From positions 186,001 through 250,000 of the forward strand of contig CAJFVJ010000003.1 in the NCBI GenBank assembly GCA_904420445.1: a DNA stretch of 64,000 bases. The letters run 5' to 3'. The notes beneath the pieces are model-generated. The model searched no databases. It saw only the letters and a program-made list of their open reading frames with translations, and was not told the origin of the DNA. Position numbers and translations under genes: made by a program. Origin of the DNA: Candidatus Adamsella avium (GTDB lineage: Bacteria > Cyanobacteriota > Vampirovibrionia > Gastranaerophilales > CAJFVJ01). Positions within the stretch are counted from its first letter, which is position 1; every line of letters starts with the position of its first letter. Positions 61,585-64,000 of the stretch are shown here, in pieces.

Positions 61585-62655
61585 ATGAGAATAGGTATTC
61601 CACGAGCATTAAGTTTTTACAACTACTATCCCTTCTGGCATGGTTTTTTCACAAATTTGGGATTTGAAGTTGTTTTATCAGGAAAAACAACAAAAAGCAT
61701 AGTATCTTCTGGAAGCGCTCTTGTTGTTACTGAAACCTGTCTGCCTGTCAAAATCTACGTCGGGCATGTTCTTGATTTGCTCCAGAACAAAAAAGTAGAC
61801 GCAATCTACACTCCAAGCATTCAATCAATAGACTACAAAATCTACAACTGCTCAAAAATCAGAGGGTTGCCTGACCTTATCAGAAATGTCATCAAACAGG
61901 ATTTCCTGCTGATAGAACCGACTCTTGATAAATCAGATAAAGATAAAACCTTCTATGATTACCTCGAAGAATCAGTTAAAGACCTTGGAATTACCGATAA
62001 AGAAGCAATAAAAAGAGCGTCAAAAGTAGGCTGGAAAGCTCAGAATAACTTCAATATGATGATACACTCGGGCGTAAGCTTCGAAAAAGCTCTGAGATAC
62101 GCTATCGAAGGCAAAGTCGTTATCCTCAAAGAAGAAGAGGAATATCCGATAAACGTCGCTGTAATCTCACATGGTTACAATCTGCATGACGACCACTCAA
62201 GTATGAAAATTCTCTCAAAATTGAATAAACTTGGGGTAAAAACTTATACAGCTGACAGATTAACTCAAGAAGAGATGAAAGAAGGCTTCAGAAATCTCGA
62301 AACGGATATCTACTGGGCAAATGAATATGAAATGACCGGAGCAGCAGGCTACTACATGAAAGATGACCACATCGACGGCGTTATCACAGTAACAGCCTTT
62401 GGATGCGGTCCTGACTCAATTATGATTGAAAGAATGACCCGTTTTTCAAAAAAATTCGGCAAACCTCTTCTTAACCTGACAATCGACGAACACACGGGAG
62501 AAGCCGGCTTCATCACACGTCTTGAAGCATTTACCGATATGCTCTTCAGAAAGAAACGACTCAACCTCACACAGTCTTTTGACAAAGAATTCAAAGCAAA
62601 AGACGAAAAACCTGAAAAGAAAACAAACAAATATAAAATAGCAATAAATATCTAA
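61585..62655 (+). CDS. Acyl-CoA dehydratase activase-related protein (DUF2229/COG3580-3581 type)
   Basis: A 356-residue protein opening MRIGIPRALSFYNYYPFWHG, the DUF2229 start, here as a free-standing protein without the BadF/HgdC ATPase domain. Conserved cysteines appear in VTETCLPVKIYVGHV, IYNCSKIRGLPDL and TAFGCGPDSIMIERM, and could hold an Fe-S cluster as in HgdB-like partners. The C-terminal NLTIDEHTGEAGFITRLEAF is a family signature. Related proteins activate or reduce cluster enzymes at low potential. A corrinoid iron-sulfur protein lies nearby, and such proteins need reductive activation, but the link is only positional. Own promoter and terminator. Confidence 0.8.
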   Translation: MRIGIPRALSFYNYYPFWHGFFTNLGFEVVLSGKTTKSIVSSGSALVVTETCLPVKIYVGHVLDLLQNKKVDAIYTPSIQSIDYKIYNCSKIRGLPDLIRNVIKQDFLLIEPTLDKSDKDKTFYDYLEESVKDLGITDKEAIKRASKVGWKAQNNFNMMIHSGVSFEKALRYAIEGKVVILKEEEEYPINVAVISHGYNLHDDHSSMKILSKLNKLGVKTYTADRLTQEEMKEGFRNLETDIYWANEYEMTGAAGYYMKDDHIDGVITVTAFGCGPDSIMIERMTRFSKKFGKPLLNLTIDEHTGEAGFITRLEAFTDMLFRKKRLNLTQSFDKEFKAKDEKPEKKTNKYKIAINI

Positions 62656-62661
62656 GCAAAC

Positions 62662-62691
62662 AAAAAGCTCTGTTGAATAACAGAGCTTTTT
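62662..62691. terminator. Bidirectional intrinsic terminator
   Basis: Perfect 13-bp stem AAAAAGCTCTGTT with AACAGAGCTTTTT, loop GAAT, A and T tracts at both ends. It fills the 37-bp gap between the convergent activase-like and protease genes. Confidence 0.85.
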
Positions 62692-62692
62692 T

Positions 62693-63490
62693 CTAAGACT
62701 TTCTTCTCAAATCATCCAGATATTTTTTTACATCCTGAGATAAATTCACATTCTGCACAGTGAAATTATAAAGATTCATATTCGCAAGCATATCCTGCTC
62801 CTGCAGCAAATCTCTTGATGGACGCTGTGCCTGAACATCAGATTTTACATGTTCAAATTCTGATGTTGACCTCGATAAAAGATTTCTAACTATTTGATCA
62901 ACACTCGTAACTCCAGGCATGGAATACAATGCAGCCATCTCAGATACAGGCATCCCGTAAGGAAGCGAGTACATCCACTTGAGCGTATCTTTATCCCTCT
63001 GAGTCACGTTATAAACCCCGAACTGATGAGGAACATACATTATATCATTCTTATATGGACTATGCTGCAACCCTAAAGCATGACCTATCTCATGGACAAT
63101 CGTGTGCATAACTTCATTTTGGTCTTGGTATTTTGCATGCAAAATACCATCGGATAAACCAATCTCTACCTCAGCAGAATAAAGCCTGTTTTGCTTATCA
63201 TAGTTGAAATAACACATCCCTAAAGCTTTCCTGTCAACTCTCTTCCAGCTTATATTAATCTGCGACTCATGCAGCGTGCTGACTATTCTGAAAGAAACTT
63301 TTCCCCCTGTCGCCTTACTCCACAAATCAAAAGCATCCATAACCATCTGTTTATAAGTATAAACATCGCTTCCCTTAGCTTTATACCACTGAAAAGGCGC
63401 AATATATACAGTCAGAGGCATACAACTATCAGGCCAGCGCATGAGAGTATTATTTTTCAGGCAATAATCTAAATATGTAACATTTTCCAT
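62693..63490 (-). CDS. Matrixin-like zinc metalloprotease
   Basis: A 265-residue protein. The zinc site HTIVHEIGHALGLQH and the Met-turn NDIMYVPH are both present, placing it in the metzincin/matrixin group (Peptidase M10). The domain runs from about residue 18 (MRWPDSCMPLTVYIAPF) to 160. The C-terminal 100 residues are helical and of unknown role. There is no signal peptide, propeptide cysteine switch or membrane anchor that I can see, unusual for a secreted-type protease. Export by another route, or a cytoplasmic role, is possible. It is monocistronic and divergent to ybaB. Confidence 0.83.
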   Translation of the reverse strand: MENVTYLDYCLKNNTLMRWPDSCMPLTVYIAPFQWYKAKGSDVYTYKQMVMDAFDLWSKATGGKVSFRIVSTLHESQINISWKRVDRKALGMCYFNYDKQNRLYSAEVEIGLSDGILHAKYQDQNEVMHTIVHEIGHALGLQHSPYKNDIMYVPHQFGVYNVTQRDKDTLKWMYSLPYGMPVSEMAALYSMPGVTSVDQIVRNLLSRSTSEFEHVKSDVQAQRPSRDLLQEQDMLANMNLYNFTVQNVNLSQDVKKYLDDLRRKS

Positions 63491-63581
63491 TTTATTAAAT
63501 TCTTGTCTTACGCATACGATATGTTTATTCTATTATTATAATAAATAATGCAAAATAAAAAAACTGGAGGAGATTAAAAAA

Positions 63582-63944
63582 ATGTTTAACATAGCAAAAG
63601 TAATGCAACAAGCTCAAAAAATGCAAAAACAAATGGAAAACGTTCAGGAAGAACTCAAAAATACGGAAGTATTAGGCTCTTCTGGCGGCTCGCTTGTCGA
63701 AGTAAAAGCAAACGCTCAGGGCGCTTTCCTCGGTATAAAAATTAAACCTGAAGCAATCAATCCTGACAATCCTGAATCTGTAGACAGAGAAACAATCGAA
63801 ACTCTTGAAGACTTGATTTCTTCTGCTATTATCGATGCTTCAGAAAAAGCGGCAAAAATATCAAAAGAAAAACTTTCTCCCATCTCAAATCAGATTAATG
63901 CAATAACTGGCGGCTTCGGCGGCGGAATAGGAAAGTTTCTGTAA
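63582..63944 (+). CDS. ybaB: YbaB/EbfC nucleoid-associated protein
   Basis: A 120-residue dimeric DNA-binding protein. QAQKMQKQMENVQEELKNTE is the coiled N-terminal arm, followed by the conserved core EVKANAQGAFLGIKIKPEAI. The glycine-rich C-terminal tail GGFGGGIGKF is typical. GGAGGAG precedes the ATG. recR starts 3 bp downstream, the classical ybaB-recR pairing. Confidence 0.95.
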   Translation: MFNIAKVMQQAQKMQKQMENVQEELKNTEVLGSSGGSLVEVKANAQGAFLGIKIKPEAINPDNPESVDRETIETLEDLISSAIIDASEKAAKISKEKLSPISNQINAITGGFGGGIGKFL

Positions 63945-63947
63945 ACC

Positions 63948-64000
63948 ATGGAATATACAAAACCACTGGCACAACTGATAGACCAATTCCAGAAACTACC
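63948..64000 (+). CDS. recR: Recombination protein RecR, 5' end only
   Basis: The first 17 codons of a gene truncated by the window edge: MEYTKPLAQLIDQFQKLP, matching the RecR opening (PLARLIEELRKLPG) that precedes the HhH and zinc-finger domains. The position directly after ybaB supports the call. Confidence 0.85.
   Translation, partial: MEYTKPLAQLIDQFQKL

Overview
The window is AT-rich, densely coded DNA from a flagellated, diderm, anaerobic bacterium. A TonB-dependent receptor implies an outer membrane. A glycyl-radical ribonucleotide reductase, a corrinoid iron-sulfur protein and many 4Fe-4S proteins imply anaerobic life. Two unrelated proteins (896-2437 and 43658-44746) carry a short N-terminal leader ending in ITFK or DTISFSA. 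I associate this leader style with Gastranaerophilales (Vampirovibrionia, 'Melainabacteria'), the non-photosynthetic sister group of Cyanobacteria. That placement is an inference (roughly 0.6-0.7); the window has no rRNA or tRNA gene to settle it.

Layout. 1-4.3 kb: a methyltransferase, an AAA+ ATPase, small proteins and two HTH regulators flanking a 364-bp hairpin-rich gap. 4.3-8.9 kb: a minus-strand vitamin B12 uptake operon (btuB-C-D-F type) behind a cobalamin riboswitch. 9-11.4 kb: a DJ-1/PfpI protein, a tail-anchored protein and a DUF3137 protein. 11.5-19.6 kb: a Tat and redox block (Tat-exported aldo/keto reductase lipoprotein, NapH-NapG-like fusion, tatA, tatC) followed by a nickel-pincer cofactor block (larB, a short larC, a nickel ECF component, larE), an exported flavoprotein and a YkgJ protein. 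19.6-22.5 kb: nrdG-nrdD behind a second cobalamin riboswitch. 22.7-27.4 kb: a cupin and a flavoprotein, a divergent ArsR/zinc-ATPase pair and a zinc alcohol dehydrogenase.

27.5-35.9 kb holds the flagellar export genes fliP-Q-R-flhB-flhA, a PilZ protein, a histidine kinase and a response regulator with a degenerate HD-GYP domain. 35.9-48.9 kb is housekeeping: a lytic transglycosylase, thrS, tyrS, branched-chain amino acid genes (ilvB, ilvN, ilvC, cimA), a divergent RelA/SpoT-fold protein and a DUF815 ATPase. 49.2-59.6 kb has a second two-component system, then flgB-flgC-fliE and fliF-G-H-I. This operon runs directly, with a 4-bp ATGA overlap, into genes for both subunits of the corrinoid iron-sulfur protein (CoFeSP) of the Wood-Ljungdahl pathway. 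The tail has a VKOR-thioredoxin fusion, queH, a COG3580/3581 activase-like protein, a matrixin protease, ybaB and the start of recR.

Three observations stand out. First, a complete CoFeSP with no CODH/ACS in view is translationally coupled to a flagellar operon. Second, an identical 15-bp palindrome (TGATAG-N3-CTATCA) overlaps the -35 box of three promoters; these drive the Tat/redox block, the lar block and the cupin-flavoprotein pair, so they look like one regulon. Third, B12 is a recurring theme: import, riboswitch control of the B12-independent ribonucleotide reductase, and the CoFeSP consumer.
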